Counted from the first letter of the stretch, positions 7,651 to 16,907 are shown. The stretch is DNA of 52,392 nucleotides from an uncultured Cohaesibacter sp. (GCF_963662805.1 NZ_OY759872.1:1-52392), one strand, 5' to 3'. A program made the numbers and translations. Notes: generated from the letters alone by a model not told the origin.

Positions 7651-8873
7651 GGTCGCTCACCCCTAAAAATTCTCATCACTTTGGCACCGATCTGGTTAAG
7701 CGGAAGAACCGCAGCACAGACACCCGCGTGAGCTGCTGCGCCCGGCATTCCCCAGACGACACTGCTCGCTTCATCCTGAGCAATAATGCTTCCGCCGGCA
7801 TCGACGATAAATTGCGCGCCCGCTGCTCCGTCGTGACCCATACCGGTCAGCACGACAGCAAGGGCAGCTGAGCCGTAAACCTGCGCCGCGGTCTCGAACA
7901 ACGGATCAACGGCCGGCTTACAGAAATTGACTGGTGGCGTATCGGTCAGTTTGATCACCGCCTGTCCCGCCTGTTTGGTCAGCAGCATGTGCTTGCCACC
8001 AGGCGCGACATAGATATGCCCGTTCTGTACGACCTCACCATCTCTGGCCTCGGCAGCCGGCATCCCGGAGGAGCGCGACAGATGATCGGCAAGAATGGCC
8101 GTGAAGGTCGCAGGCATATGCTGGGTTATCAGGATCGGAGCCGACCGCATCTGCGGACCAATCTCGTGGAGCAGCTTCTCAAGCGCCTGCGGGCCACCTG
8201 TCGAGCTGCCGATGAGCAGAGCTCTCGGACGAGCAGATCCGAACTTTCTAAGGGGTATGCCACCTGCGCCGGTTCCGGCAATTGCCGTCGCAGCAGCGGG
8301 CTTGGCAGCACCCTGACCGTCTTTGGCAAGGGTCTGGCGGCTCTGCTGGGCGCGGGCAACAGGAGCCTGAGCCCCCGGACGCCCGACCTGACGACCGGCC
8401 CGGAAGCCGGCAATCCCGCCATCAGAGATACCACCGATAGCCTTGATCTTGTCGAGAAGTTCAACGCGGAACTCCTTCGATGTCGTGATCTGGCTGTTGG
8501 ACTCGGGCTTTGGCACATAGTCCGTTGCACCGAGCGACAGGGCACGCAAGCTGATCTCGGCATTGCGGCGCGTCAAGGTCGATGCCATGATGATCTTGCT
8601 GGTGGGGCTGTTGCGCAGCAATTGCGGCAGCGCGGTCAGACCATCCATGTCAGGCATTTCGATATCGAGAACGACGATATCTGGTCGCGACTTGGCAATG
8701 TCTTCGACAGCCAGACGTCCATTTCTGTGCGATCCCGCAAGAACGAGACCGGGATCTTCACTGATCCATCGTCCGATCAGGCCCCGGATGACGACAGAGT
8801 CGTCCACCACCATGACCTTGATCTGACGGGACGCGGCACTGGATGCCGGAGCATTGGCAGTCATCAGACCCAT
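7647..8873 (-). CDS. cheB: Chemoreceptor methylesterase/deamidase CheB
   Basis: A 408-residue two-domain protein. The N-terminal receiver (about 17-135) has VMVVDDSVVIRGLI and the phospho-acceptor region VVLDIEMPDMDGL; an Ala/Gly/Gln-rich linker (about 150-215) follows; the C-terminal esterase has the nucleophile serine in IGSSTGGPQALEKLL, the histidine in ITQHMPATF and the aspartate in LTGMGHDGAAG. CheB removes methyl groups from receptors, opposing CheR, when phosphorylated by CheA. The start may be the ATG at 8873 or one three codons later. It overlaps cheR by four bases. Confidence 0.96.
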   Translation of the reverse strand: MGLMTANAPASSAASRQIKVMVVDDSVVIRGLIGRWISEDPGLVLAGSHRNGRLAVEDIAKSRPDIVVLDIEMPDMDGLTALPQLLRNSPTSKIIMASTLTRRNAEISLRALSLGATDYVPKPESNSQITTSKEFRVELLDKIKAIGGISDGGIAGFRAGRQVGRPGAQAPVARAQQSRQTLAKDGQGAAKPAAATAIAGTGAGGIPLRKFGSARPRALLIGSSTGGPQALEKLLHEIGPQMRSAPILITQHMPATFTAILADHLSRSSGMPAAEARDGEVVQNGHIYVAPGGKHMLLTKQAGQAVIKLTDTPPVNFCKPAVDPLFETAAQVYGSAALAVVLTGMGHDGAAGAQFIVDAGGSIIAQDEASSVVWGMPGAAAHAGVCAAVLPLNQIGAKVMRIFRGERP

Positions 8874-8909
8874 AGTTACCCACCTACTATTGAAAGAAAT
8901 GCCGGAAGA

Positions 8910-9275
8910 CTAGATCAGGCCGACTTCCTGCAACTTGGCCTCGACGATCTCACGGTCGAAAGGCTTCATGATATACTCGTTGGCACCGGCACGAATGGCC
9001 TTGGCGATATGAGCGACATCATTTTCAGTTGTGCAGAAGATCACTTTCGGATCGGATCCGCCATCGAGCTTGCGCAGCTCGACAAGGAAGTCCAGCCCGT
9101 CCATGACCGGCATATTCCAGTCCAGCAGAACAGCGTCGGGCATATTGCCCGCGCAGGCATCCAGAGCTTCCTTGCCGTCCTCTGCTTCGGCAATTTCAAA
9201 ATCCAGATCCTCAAGGATACGACGGGCGACCTTGCGGATTACGCTGGAATCGTCAACAACCAAACAAGTCTTCAT
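8910..9275 (-). CDS. cheY: Single-domain chemotaxis response regulator CheY
   Basis: A 121-residue stand-alone receiver domain: acidic pair D8/D9 in LVVDDSSVIRK, phospho-acceptor Asp52 in VLLDWNMPVMDG, Thr in FCTTENDVAHI and Lys in YIMKPFDREIV. CheY carries the phosphoryl signal from CheA to the flagellar motor switch. Its position between cheW and cheB supports that role. Related stand-alone receivers act as DivK-like cell-cycle proteins, but the DWNMPVMDG signature and the operon favour CheY. Confidence 0.93.
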   Translation of the reverse strand: MKTCLVVDDSSVIRKVARRILEDLDFEIAEAEDGKEALDACAGNMPDAVLLDWNMPVMDGLDFLVELRKLDGGSDPKVIFCTTENDVAHIAKAIRAGANEYIMKPFDREIVEAKLQEVGLI

Positions 9276-9309
9276 TTCAATACTCCGTAGAGGCCGTCAT
9301 CCTGATCGA

Positions 9310-9798
9310 TCAGGCAGCAACGCCCGTGGTCACCATATCACCAAGAACACGATCAACATCGAGGATGACCATGAGGTCATTTTCGAGGCGATGCACACCG
9401 GCGGCGACGTCCGCCCAGCGCGGATCAAGATTGCTGGGAACTGCTTCGCGGCTTGCTTCGGTCAGATCCAGAACCTCACCGACGCTGTCGATGATCAAAC
9501 CGTAGGATTCTTCACGGAATTCAATGCCGATGGCCATCAGGCTGTTGGCATTTTCCAGCGGCTTGATGCCTAGTCGCTTGCGCATGTCGATCGCGGTAAC
9601 GATGCGACCGCGAAGGTTGAGCACACCGGCAATTTCCGTCTGGGACAGCGGAACCCGGGTCACGGATTCCGGTACAAACACATCATGCACGCGGCTGATG
9701 GGTAGCCCAAACAGCTGATCAGAGATGAATATGGTCACATACTGGATGGTTTCATCCATGTTGTCGTCATCCCGATCGTTGAATTTATGCGCACTCAT
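9310..9798 (-). CDS. cheW: Chemotaxis coupling protein CheW
   Basis: A 162-residue CheW-domain protein that bridges chemoreceptors and CheA in the polar signalling array. Typical strands are present: YVTIFISDQLFGLPISRVHDVF, PLSQTEIAGVLNLRGRIVTAIDMRKRLG, and DSVGEVLDLTEASREAVPSNLD. Its ATG overlaps the cheA stop by four bases, giving translational coupling and probably a fixed ratio of the two partners. The N-terminal 14 residues (MSAHKFNDRDDDNM) are a charged extension. Confidence 0.95.
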   Translation of the reverse strand: MSAHKFNDRDDDNMDETIQYVTIFISDQLFGLPISRVHDVFVPESVTRVPLSQTEIAGVLNLRGRIVTAIDMRKRLGIKPLENANSLMAIGIEFREESYGLIIDSVGEVLDLTEASREAVPSNLDPRWADVAAGVHRLENDLMVILDVDRVLGDMVTTGVAA

Positions 9799-12626
9799 GC
9801 TGCAACTCCCAATTCAATATGCTGCTCTTTCAGCGAAGCAATCAGACCCGGGCGGTCAAACTTCGCGACATAGTCATTGAAGCCAGCCTGGCGGCCCCGT
9901 TCGATTGCTGCCGGAGTGCAAAGGGACGAAAGCGCGATGATCGGAATGTCGCGGGTTGCAGGAGCGCGGCGAATGGCTTCGCACAGCTCGAACCCGTTCA
10001 TTTCTGGCATTTCGATATCGGAAACGACCACTTCGTAGCTCGGGTCACGTTCCAGCGCAGCGAGGGCATCAGCACCGCTCGAGCAAACCGTCACTTCGTA
10101 ACCAGCAGCCTTGAGCACTGGGCCAAGCATGTTGCGGAAGAAGCTCGAGTCATCAACAAACAGCAGTTTCTTGATGAGAGGCTCGTCGATTGACATTTCC
10201 TTGCGGTGGAACCAGTCCTCAAACGCCTGCGGCAGGAAGTGGCCCACGTCGATGATTTCCGTCGCCTTGCCTTTGATGACAGCCGTACCGAGGATGCCCG
10301 GAATTTCGGAGGACACCTCGATGTTGAGCTGTTCGTCGACAATGTCGACGATCTCGTCAACCACAAGACCCATGGACCGACCGGCATCCGAGAAGACGAG
10401 CATCGGCTGGGAACCTTCGGTGCGGCGCTGCACGAAGTCGTTGACCTGAACCAGCGGCATCAGGCTGCCACGATACTGAACCATGTCGCGACCGTTGGAG
10501 AATTCGATCTTCTCGATCTCGAACTCTTCGAGGCGGGTGACGAGAGACAGCGGAACGGCCTTCGGCTCGGCGGAACCGGCACGGAAAATAAGGAGAGAAA
10601 CCGTGTTCTGCTCTTCTGGCAAAGCTTCCTTCTGGGCCGCTTCGGTTCCGGCATCGACATCGGTGCCGACATGGCTACCGAATGCCTGAGCAACGCCGTT
10701 CGGATCAAGGATCATGATCACGGAACCATCACCAAGAATGGTATTGCCGGAGAACAGGTTCAGATGCCGCAGCATCGACGCCATCGGCTTGACCACGATT
10801 TCCTCGGTGTGGAAGACAGCGTCAACCACGACACCGAAGGTCTGTGGCCCGACCTGCATGACAACGATGAAGCCGTTATCATCAAGCTCGAGTTCTTCGT
10901 CCTTCTTCTCTTCGATGCCGAGCAGATTGCTCAGATGAATGAGCGGCAACAGCTTGTTGCGCAACCGAAGGACCGGCGTGTCCTTGATGCGTTCGATCTT
11001 GTGCTCGGAATTGTTCTGAACACGCACCAGCTCGACGACGGAGAGTTGCGGGATAGCGAACCGGTCACCCGATGCCTCGACCAGCAAGGTGGAAACGATG
11101 GCGAGCGTCAGCGGAATCTTGATCGAGAAAGTCGACCCCTTGCCGGGTACGGACTTCAGATCGACAGAGCCACCGATAACCTCGATGTTGTTGCGCACCA
11201 CATCCATGCCGACACCACGACCGGACACGTTCGTGACCTTCTCGGCGGTCGAGAAACCGGCAGCAAAGATGTATTTGTGGATCTGCGCATCGCTCATTTT
11301 CTCAAGTTCGGCTTCCGTAGCCAATTCGTTCTTGAGAATCTTGTCCTTCACGCGCTCGGTGTTGATGCCGCGTCCATCGTCGACGATGTCGATGATGATA
11401 TGGCCACCTTCATGGTAAGCCGAAAGCTTGATGGTACCCTTGGCAGGTTTGCCCATCGCCACACGTTCGGCCGGCATCTCAAGGCCGTGGTCAGCGGAGT
11501 TGCGCACCATGTGCGTGAGCGGATCCTTGATCAGTTCCAGAACCTGACGATCAAGTTCGGTATCCTGACCGATCATCACCAGATCGATGGTCTTGTTCAG
11601 GTCGTTGGCAAGGTCGCGCACGATACGCGGCAGTTTCTGCCAGGCGTTGCCAATCGGCTGCATGCGGGTCTTCATGACCCCTTCCTGCAGCTCAACCGTC
11701 ACATTGGACAGGCGCTGCAGAGGCACCTTGAATTCTGAATCCTCGTGACGGCGCACGATTTCGAGCAACTGGTTGCGGGTCAGCACCAGTTCGGAAACCA
11801 TGGTCATCAGATGTTCGAGGGTCTCGACATTGACGCGAATGGAAGACTGGTGAGAACCACCTGATTTGGCTTCCTTCTCTGCCTTCTCTGCCTTTTCCGG
11901 AGCCTTCTTGCTCTCGTCCTTGGCAGCCGGCTGCGCTGCCGCTTTGGCAGGAACCTTGTGCGCGCGTTTCATCTGAGCGGCATCGGCAATGGCTGCCTCG
12001 GCGGCTTCCTTGGCGCTCTGGGCGACGTCAAATCCGTCAGGACCATCAGCTTCACGGAACGCCCGCTCAAGATCATCGAGAGAAACCTCGCCTTCCTTGA
12101 GTTCGCGCTCGAGCACCTGATAGACCTCTACCGGCGCATCGTCCGACTTGGCCTTAGCGGCAGGTTTCTTTTCTTTCTTTTCGGGGGCCTTGGCAACGGG
12201 TTCTTCCGCAGCGGGCGCTTCCGCAGCAACTCCGCCAGTATTGGCATATTTACCAATGCCGGAGAGGCGATCCAGGCTGTCGATCAGATCTTCGTCAGAT
12301 CCGTCAGGCTCGGCTTCGTTCGCTTCGAGCTCTGAGACGATCTCTTTGATCCGGTCCAGAGAGAGAAGAATGACAGACACGGACTCGCCGGTAACTGGCG
12401 CTCCGTCCCTGAATTTACCCATCAGGGTCTCAGCGGCATGGGCGAGACTTTCAAGTCTTGGCAATCCCAAAAACCCGCAGGTCCCTTTAATCGTATGTAC
12501 AAGCCGGAATATGTTATCGAGGATCTGAGCATTATTTGGCTCTTGCTCAAACTTCACAAGCTCAACGTCAACAACGTCAAGACTTTCGTTAGTTTCCTCA
12601 ATAAATTCGCGTAGCAGATCATCCAT
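9795..12626 (-). CDS. cheA: Hybrid chemotaxis histidine kinase CheA with C-terminal receiver domain
   Basis: A 943-residue kinase, much longer than the about 650-residue enteric CheA. In order: an Hpt domain (1-about 110) with His44 in RLVHTIKGTCGFLG; a long Ala/Lys/Glu/Pro-rich linker (about 130-265); dimerisation helices; the kinase core with DPLTHMVRNSADHGLE (N box), DDGRGIN and GRGVGMDVV; a CheW-like domain starting after FSIKIPLTLAIV; a second, more diverged CheW-like segment (about 660-800); and a receiver domain (about 815-935) with LLFVDDSSFFRNML and VVVSDIEMPEMNG. No clear P2 domain for CheY docking was seen. The receiver could act as a phosphate sink or an intramolecular brake. It is the first gene of the che operon, with a CtrA box upstream. 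Confidence 0.95.
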   Translation of the reverse strand: MDDLLREFIEETNESLDVVDVELVKFEQEPNNAQILDNIFRLVHTIKGTCGFLGLPRLESLAHAAETLMGKFRDGAPVTGESVSVILLSLDRIKEIVSELEANEAEPDGSDEDLIDSLDRLSGIGKYANTGGVAAEAPAAEEPVAKAPEKKEKKPAAKAKSDDAPVEVYQVLERELKEGEVSLDDLERAFREADGPDGFDVAQSAKEAAEAAIADAAQMKRAHKVPAKAAAQPAAKDESKKAPEKAEKAEKEAKSGGSHQSSIRVNVETLEHLMTMVSELVLTRNQLLEIVRRHEDSEFKVPLQRLSNVTVELQEGVMKTRMQPIGNAWQKLPRIVRDLANDLNKTIDLVMIGQDTELDRQVLELIKDPLTHMVRNSADHGLEMPAERVAMGKPAKGTIKLSAYHEGGHIIIDIVDDGRGINTERVKDKILKNELATEAELEKMSDAQIHKYIFAAGFSTAEKVTNVSGRGVGMDVVRNNIEVIGGSVDLKSVPGKGSTFSIKIPLTLAIVSTLLVEASGDRFAIPQLSVVELVRVQNNSEHKIERIKDTPVLRLRNKLLPLIHLSNLLGIEEKKDEELELDDNGFIVVMQVGPQTFGVVVDAVFHTEEIVVKPMASMLRHLNLFSGNTILGDGSVIMILDPNGVAQAFGSHVGTDVDAGTEAAQKEALPEEQNTVSLLIFRAGSAEPKAVPLSLVTRLEEFEIEKIEFSNGRDMVQYRGSLMPLVQVNDFVQRRTEGSQPMLVFSDAGRSMGLVVDEIVDIVDEQLNIEVSSEIPGILGTAVIKGKATEIIDVGHFLPQAFEDWFHRKEMSIDEPLIKKLLFVDDSSFFRNMLGPVLKAAGYEVTVCSSGADALAALERDPSYEVVVSDIEMPEMNGFELCEAIRRAPATRDIPIIALSSLCTPAAIERGRQAGFNDYVAKFDRPGLIASLKEQHIELGVAA

Positions 12627-12825
12627 GGCCTAAAACCCTGATTCGTGGCGGAATCCTGTCTTTAAAGACAACTATTCCGTCACAGTTTCGGGCCAAACCG
12701 TTAAATAAACCTGAAGCGTTTTCATAAATCGTGAGCGCATAGGCAATAAGCCGCTCACTTTTTAAGGTTTCATTAACTAAACCAGAAAAAGTCGAAAGAA
12801 ATCAACGTCATTAGAATGAAAAATA
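12627..12825. promoter_or_regulatory. cheA upstream region with a full CtrA box and GANTC sites
   Basis: TTAAGGTTTCATTAAC at 12762-12777 fits TTAA-N7-TTAAC exactly. A degenerate copy, TTAAATAAACCTGAA, is at 12701-12715; its first half and spacer equal those of the box at 6498. GANTC sites lie at 12640-12644 and 12651-12655. Both flanking genes are on the minus strand, so this region probably carries the cheA promoter. Control by CtrA is inferred from the motif. Confidence 0.6.
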
Positions 12826-13560
12826 CTAGGCACCACCGGCCAATTCCTGTGGGATTTCTTGATCTGGATCAGAAGTCTGAGCAACGCCGATCATTTCATC
12901 TGCATTTGGAATACTTACAGGCTGTGCCTTGATGGTAATTGTGTCATCCACCCAATCGAAAACGAGGTCCATTTTGGACTCTCTTGCCAGCAGACCCGTG
13001 TAATAGGGCTGGATGGCGTGGGCATCGATGCCGTGCTCATCGGCTGGCTTGCCGCGCAGCAGCCGATCAAGACTTGCCGGGATGCGGGCGCTTTTGCCTT
13101 CGCAAACCAGAGTAAAGGTGGGATAACGGGCTTCCCCCTCGATCGAGACCTTGATGGTGCCGCCACGCGGAATAGTCGAGCCGCCAATCAGGATCAGGTT
13201 GAGCAGCAGTTTGACGAGGTTCTTTGGCATCAGAACGCGAGTACCTTGCCACTCGAGTTCCGGCTTCTCGCCTGCCATAAAGCCACGCGCAACACTCTCT
13301 GCATCACCCGTGTCGATTTCAGCACCCGCAGATCCGGCAGCACCGAAGGCAAGACGGGCAAACTGCAATTTCGCCGAGGCCGTTTTCGCGCTCTTGGTGA
13401 TGAGTTCCATCGCGAATTCGCGCATCTCTTCACCATTGTCTTCATCGAGCACCTCAAGGCCGTTGGTGATCGCACCGACCGGACTGATGATATCGTGGCA
13501 GACGCGGCTGCAAAGAAGAGCGGCGAGATCCATGGAAGAGAGCGTATCGGTACCAGTCAT
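12826..13560 (-). CDS. chpT: Histidine phosphotransferase ChpT
   Basis: A 244-residue protein with the ChpT layout: a DHp-like helical hairpin with the phospho-accepting His22 in CSRVCHDIISPVGAITNG, and a degenerate ATPase-like domain (about 85-215) including LVKLLLNLILIGGSTIPRGG. ChpT receives phosphate from the hybrid kinase CckA and passes it to CtrA and CpdR. The family has lost ATP binding, which fits the absence of N- and G-box motifs here. It lies directly upstream of cheA on the same strand, about 200 bases away, and about 8 kb from ctrA. cckA itself is not in the window. The tail after about residue 220 is acidic and poorly conserved. Confidence 0.93.
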   Translation of the reverse strand: MTGTDTLSSMDLAALLCSRVCHDIISPVGAITNGLEVLDEDNGEEMREFAMELITKSAKTASAKLQFARLAFGAAGSAGAEIDTGDAESVARGFMAGEKPELEWQGTRVLMPKNLVKLLLNLILIGGSTIPRGGTIKVSIEGEARYPTFTLVCEGKSARIPASLDRLLRGKPADEHGIDAHAIQPYYTGLLARESKMDLVFDWVDDTITIKAQPVSIPNADEMIGVAQTSDPDQEIPQELAGGA

Positions 13561-13868
13561 AGCATCCTCGAAACTTCTGCGCAGGGTCGGTCACAGATCG
13601 CACATGTCGTTCGGTTTGGTCGATACCTCACCGCAGAAGGCTGCGAGAAACCGATACCGGACAGCAGAACTCCTGGACAATGCCCGCCTTAGCCGCCTTG
13701 GCGAATCAAACAGGTTCTTAATCCTGAGAATTACTCGTATCCCCCCCCTGTGCCAAGGCCGGATTGGCTCAGCTGTGCCATTTCACGGGGCAATGGAGAT
13801 AGGCAGACGGCTGCAAAAGATCACTTCGTGACCGCCAAAAATAAAAATTTAACTTTGATTTCAGAGTC
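13561..13868. other. Intergenic stretch between the YHS-domain gene and chpT
   Basis: About 308 bases without a supported gene. It contains a run of eight C residues at 13741-13748, a hotspot for sequencing or slippage errors, and GANTC sites around 13702 (GAATC) and 13861 (GAGTC). It presumably holds the chpT promoter. No clear hairpin or full CtrA box was seen. Confidence 0.5.
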
Positions 13869-14366
13869 TTATCTGGCCAAAGTGCCTTCAAGCTTCATCC
13901 AGTTGATGTCGGAACGCTTGATGTGGAGATCAATCGCCTCGACCCAGGCTGCTCTCGCAGTAAAGGAGTAGAACAGAAAGAGCCTGTCACCATAGATGGC
14001 CCAGACGAGCGGGTTGCTATTGGAGACATAACCCCTCGCCATGGCAAGGGCTCCATGACCGCCATACTGCGGCGCATAGACTTCCGGATCGGCCTGAAAC
14101 ACCGCCCGATTGGCTCGGTTGGCAAACAGCCAGGTGACACCGTTCCAGCTATAGCCAAGCTCACGCTTGCCGCGGATCGCGGCATGCTCGGTAAAATACG
14201 CCACAGGATCATAGCCATAAAGGGCGTTTCCCGACGATGAATCGACGACGATCCTCTGCGACTGCATGGATGCGCGCGACGGTTGCTCAAAGGAGCAAAT
14301 GACGACGACCATCATTGACAGGAAAAGGGCAACTGAGGCGAAAAACTTTTTCCGTTTCCGATTCAT
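13869..14366 (-). CDS. Secreted or membrane-anchored YHS-domain protein
   Basis: A 165-residue protein. The start is placed at the ATG giving MNRKRKKFFASVALFLSMM, a basic start followed by a hydrophobic segment typical of a signal peptide or membrane anchor; an ATG 49 codons upstream adds a non-conserved tail. The core GYDPVAYFTEHAAIRGKREL, WNGVTWLFANRANRAVF and YAPQYGGHGALAMARG is the YHS domain form found in many alphaproteobacterial exported proteins. YHS domains often bind metals, but this subgroup lacks the usual cysteines, so metal binding is uncertain. It lies on the same strand upstream of chpT. Confidence 0.75.
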   Translation of the reverse strand: MNRKRKKFFASVALFLSMMVVVICSFEQPSRASMQSQRIVVDSSSGNALYGYDPVAYFTEHAAIRGKRELGYSWNGVTWLFANRANRAVFQADPEVYAPQYGGHGALAMARGYVSNSNPLVWAIYGDRLFLFYSFTARAAWVEAIDLHIKRSDINWMKLEGTLAR

Positions 14367-14650
14367 ATCCAGCGAGTAAGCTCCGCAACTTCTATGAATG
14401 TATGTCTCACCACCCTGAGCACGATACCTTGAGTTAAAACAGATCCGCGTAAGTTTTGTTTTAACAGCCAATTGCTTGTACGGATAAATCGTTAACAAAT
14501 CCGCGATATCCATCGGTTACAGTAAACAGAATCTTGCAATCTTCTGCAACCGTCGGAATGCTTGCCTCCAAATGGGCAAATTCCGGTGTCAGAAGGTATC
14601 CTAAGCAGCGTGCCATCAGCGCTGCTCTTGCCAAGGAAGGAAAAATAGCA

Positions 14651-15253
14651 ATGACAATTTTGCCAAGTCAGGGCATTATGGGCATTCGCAACAAAAGCAT
14701 GGCGCTGTTGATGATCCTGCTGAGCGCCTGTCTTTTTTCCGTGAACGCTCGGGCACAACAATCTTCGAGCCAGTATACAACCAATGAATTGGTGCAGGCT
14801 GGGCATCACTTCTTCGGATCCGTAGCAGGTGGCATCGCATCGGTCATCGAGAAGGCCGTCGCTAGCCACGGCCTGCCGAACGGGTATATTCTAGGCGAAG
14901 AAGGCAGCGCAGCCATCGTAGCGGGCGCCCGCTATGGCGAAGGGCAGCTGCACACCAAGAATATGGGCGTGCACAAGGTCTTCTGGCAGGGACCGTCACT
15001 GGGTTGGGATTTCGGCGGCGATGGTAACCGCACCATGATGCTGGTCTACAATCTACCGAGCGTCGACTATCTCTACCGTCGCTGGGCTGGTGTTAACGGG
15101 TCGGCCTATTTCATCGGCGGCTTTGGTGTTACGGTTCTGACGTCCGAGAAGAACTATTTCATCGTGCCGATCAAGTCCGGTGTCGGTGCACGGCTCGGGG
15201 TCAATGTGGGTTATGTGAAATTCACGCGCGGCCCGACCTGGAACCCCTTCTGA
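14651..15253 (+). CDS. eipA: EipA-like envelope integrity protein (DUF1134)
   Basis: A 200-residue exported protein. The start at 14651 follows an AAGGAAGG site and gives a basic N-terminus, a hydrophobic stretch (LLMILLSACLFS) and a likely cleavage after NARA. The mature part shows DUF1134 sequence: SVAGGIASVIEKAVASHGLPNG, ILGEEGSAAIVAGARYGEG, GPSLGWDFGGDG and GVGARLGVNVGYVKFTR. In Brucella the homologue EipA is a periplasmic beta-barrel protein needed for envelope integrity, and its promoter is bound by the cell-cycle regulator CtrA. Here it lies close to ctrA and chpT, but no full CtrA box was found in front of it. The family is confident; the function is carried over from Brucella. Confidence 0.85.
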   Translation: MTILPSQGIMGIRNKSMALLMILLSACLFSVNARAQQSSSQYTTNELVQAGHHFFGSVAGGIASVIEKAVASHGLPNGYILGEEGSAAIVAGARYGEGQLHTKNMGVHKVFWQGPSLGWDFGGDGNRTMMLVYNLPSVDYLYRRWAGVNGSAYFIGGFGVTVLTSEKNYFIVPIKSGVGARLGVNVGYVKFTRGPTWNPF

Positions 15254-15485
15254 TTCCAGACCGGCGCTGACGTTGAGCTACGCGAGAACAGGCAACAATT
15301 CGGAGGATCAACGGATTTTCTATTCCGTTGCGGCCCCCAGCCTGATAACTGTGAAACGACAAGGGAAAGCCGGAGCATATGGAACATGCGTCCGGCTTGA
15401 TTTGAACAAGTTTCTGTTTGATTATTCTGGTTCGGCAATCGGGACCGAATGGAACACTATGGCAAGTGTGCGAGGATAGGGCATC

Positions 15486-16907
15486 GTGATCGCAATCGCT
15501 ATGTACATACTGCTGGGAGCGTTTGTGACTCTGTTGCTGACGCTTTTTGTTCTGCCCCTGATCTGGCGCCGAGCCGTGAAGCTCACAGAAAAACGCATCA
15601 AGGCAGAAATGCCGATCAGCTACAGCGAGCTGCAGGCCGAAAAGGACATGCAGCGCGCAGAGCAAGCCATCAAGTTCCGTGGCCTTGAAGTCATTGCCGA
15701 AGAACGGCTCGAGCAGGTCGCCAATCAGACGATGAAGATCGACCGCCTGAGGAAGACCATCAAGGAGAAAGACGCGACCATCGAAGCGCGCCTTGCCGAC
15801 ATCTCCGAGCTTCAGGAAACACTTGGCAATCAGGGACAGGAGAGTGAAGAAACCCGCCTGACACTGAAGACAACCGCTGAAGAGCTGGAGACGGCCCGCA
15901 AAACAATTGCCACCCAGGAGACTGCCATCGTCGCCCTTGAGGAAAATGCCGAAGAGCTGGAATCGACCATCGGCGAGCAGAAAATAGAGATCGTCGCCCA
16001 GCTGGCACGCATCGAGAATCTCAAGGAAGAAATCGCTGCGATCACCAACGAGCGCAACAGCGTGCAAAAGGCCAAGGCCGATGCCGACGGGCAGCTCAAT
16101 CAGAAGACATCCGAGCTGGAACGCACAAAGGAACAGCGCACCAAGCTGCAGGAGCGCATCGATGGCCTGCAGTCGGAAATCGCCGATAAGGACACCCAGA
16201 TCGACAATCTCAATCGACAGCTGGAACGCGCCCGCGAAGGCAAAACGGATCTGGATCTTGCCGATCGTCTGGCAGCGGCTGAATCCCGCCGCGTGGAGGC
16301 AGAGGCAAAGGTCGCCAGTCTCTCCCTGCAACTGGGCTATCAGCAGCAGGCCCCAGAAGATGCCGACATCTCGACCATGATCAGCAACCTGCAGTCCGAA
16401 AAGCAGACCATCGAGGCCAAACTCACCGAAACGACCAAAGAAGCCGAGCGTTTGAGTGTTGAAATCAAGTCGATGAAGAAGGAAGCAGCCGAGCTGACCA
16501 AGAACGCTGCCCTGACGCCGGGCGAGATCCTGCTCAGAGACGAGATCAAGGGGATCGCCACGCGTATCACCGACTTCGCCGCCGAATTCGAGGGCGAATG
16601 CTCGCCGATCCACCAGCTGCTGGGCAAGGATAAGTCTGAAGGCGCTGCCGAGCCCGACAAGACCGTGAGCGAAAAGACAGCTGGCGCAAAAGCCACCGAA
16701 CAGCAAGCAGCTCCGGCCAAAACGAACGGAAACGGCAATGGCAACGGCCATTCCGACACCAACGGGTCGGGCAAGGCGGATCACGACGAGGAACTCATCC
16801 CTCCGGGCAAGAAGAAAGCCAGCGATCCATGGACCGCCGTCTTCTCACTCGCCGACCGCATCCGCGAAATGCGTGATCGCCCCAGCGACAAGTCCGCCAG
16901 CCGCTAA
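15486..16907 (+). CDS. Membrane-anchored coiled-coil protein of unknown function
   Basis: A 473-residue protein with one N-terminal membrane helix (about 5-27, ILLGAFVTLLLTLFVLPLIW), then RRAVKLTEKRIKAEMPISYSE and a continuous coiled coil from about residue 50 to 350, rich in Glu/Lys/Gln heptads. The tail contains a GNGNGNGH stretch and ends with a basic segment. The opening matches a conserved hypothetical protein seen in Hyphomicrobiales; I know of no tested role. The GTG start at 15486 is chosen because AGGATAGGG precedes it; an ATG five codons later is the alternative. Topology suggests a membrane-tethered cytoplasmic rod, perhaps a scaffold or envelope-organising protein; that is inference. 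Confidence 0.75.
   Translation: MIAIAMYILLGAFVTLLLTLFVLPLIWRRAVKLTEKRIKAEMPISYSELQAEKDMQRAEQAIKFRGLEVIAEERLEQVANQTMKIDRLRKTIKEKDATIEARLADISELQETLGNQGQESEETRLTLKTTAEELETARKTIATQETAIVALEENAEELESTIGEQKIEIVAQLARIENLKEEIAAITNERNSVQKAKADADGQLNQKTSELERTKEQRTKLQERIDGLQSEIADKDTQIDNLNRQLERAREGKTDLDLADRLAAAESRRVEAEAKVASLSLQLGYQQQAPEDADISTMISNLQSEKQTIEAKLTETTKEAERLSVEIKSMKKEAAELTKNAALTPGEILLRDEIKGIATRITDFAAEFEGECSPIHQLLGKDKSEGAAEPDKTVSEKTAGAKATEQQAAPAKTNGNGNGNGHSDTNGSGKADHDEELIPPGKKKASDPWTAVFSLADRIREMRDRPSDKSASR

Noticed and set aside
10206..11738. 510-codon open frame antisense to cheA
   Set aside because: It lies wholly within a conserved cheA coding region and has no recognisable domain.
15222..16784. 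520-codon open frame antisense to the coiled-coil gene
   Set aside because: Leu/Phe/Gly-rich translation of an antisense strand; the plus strand has the start site and heptad pattern.
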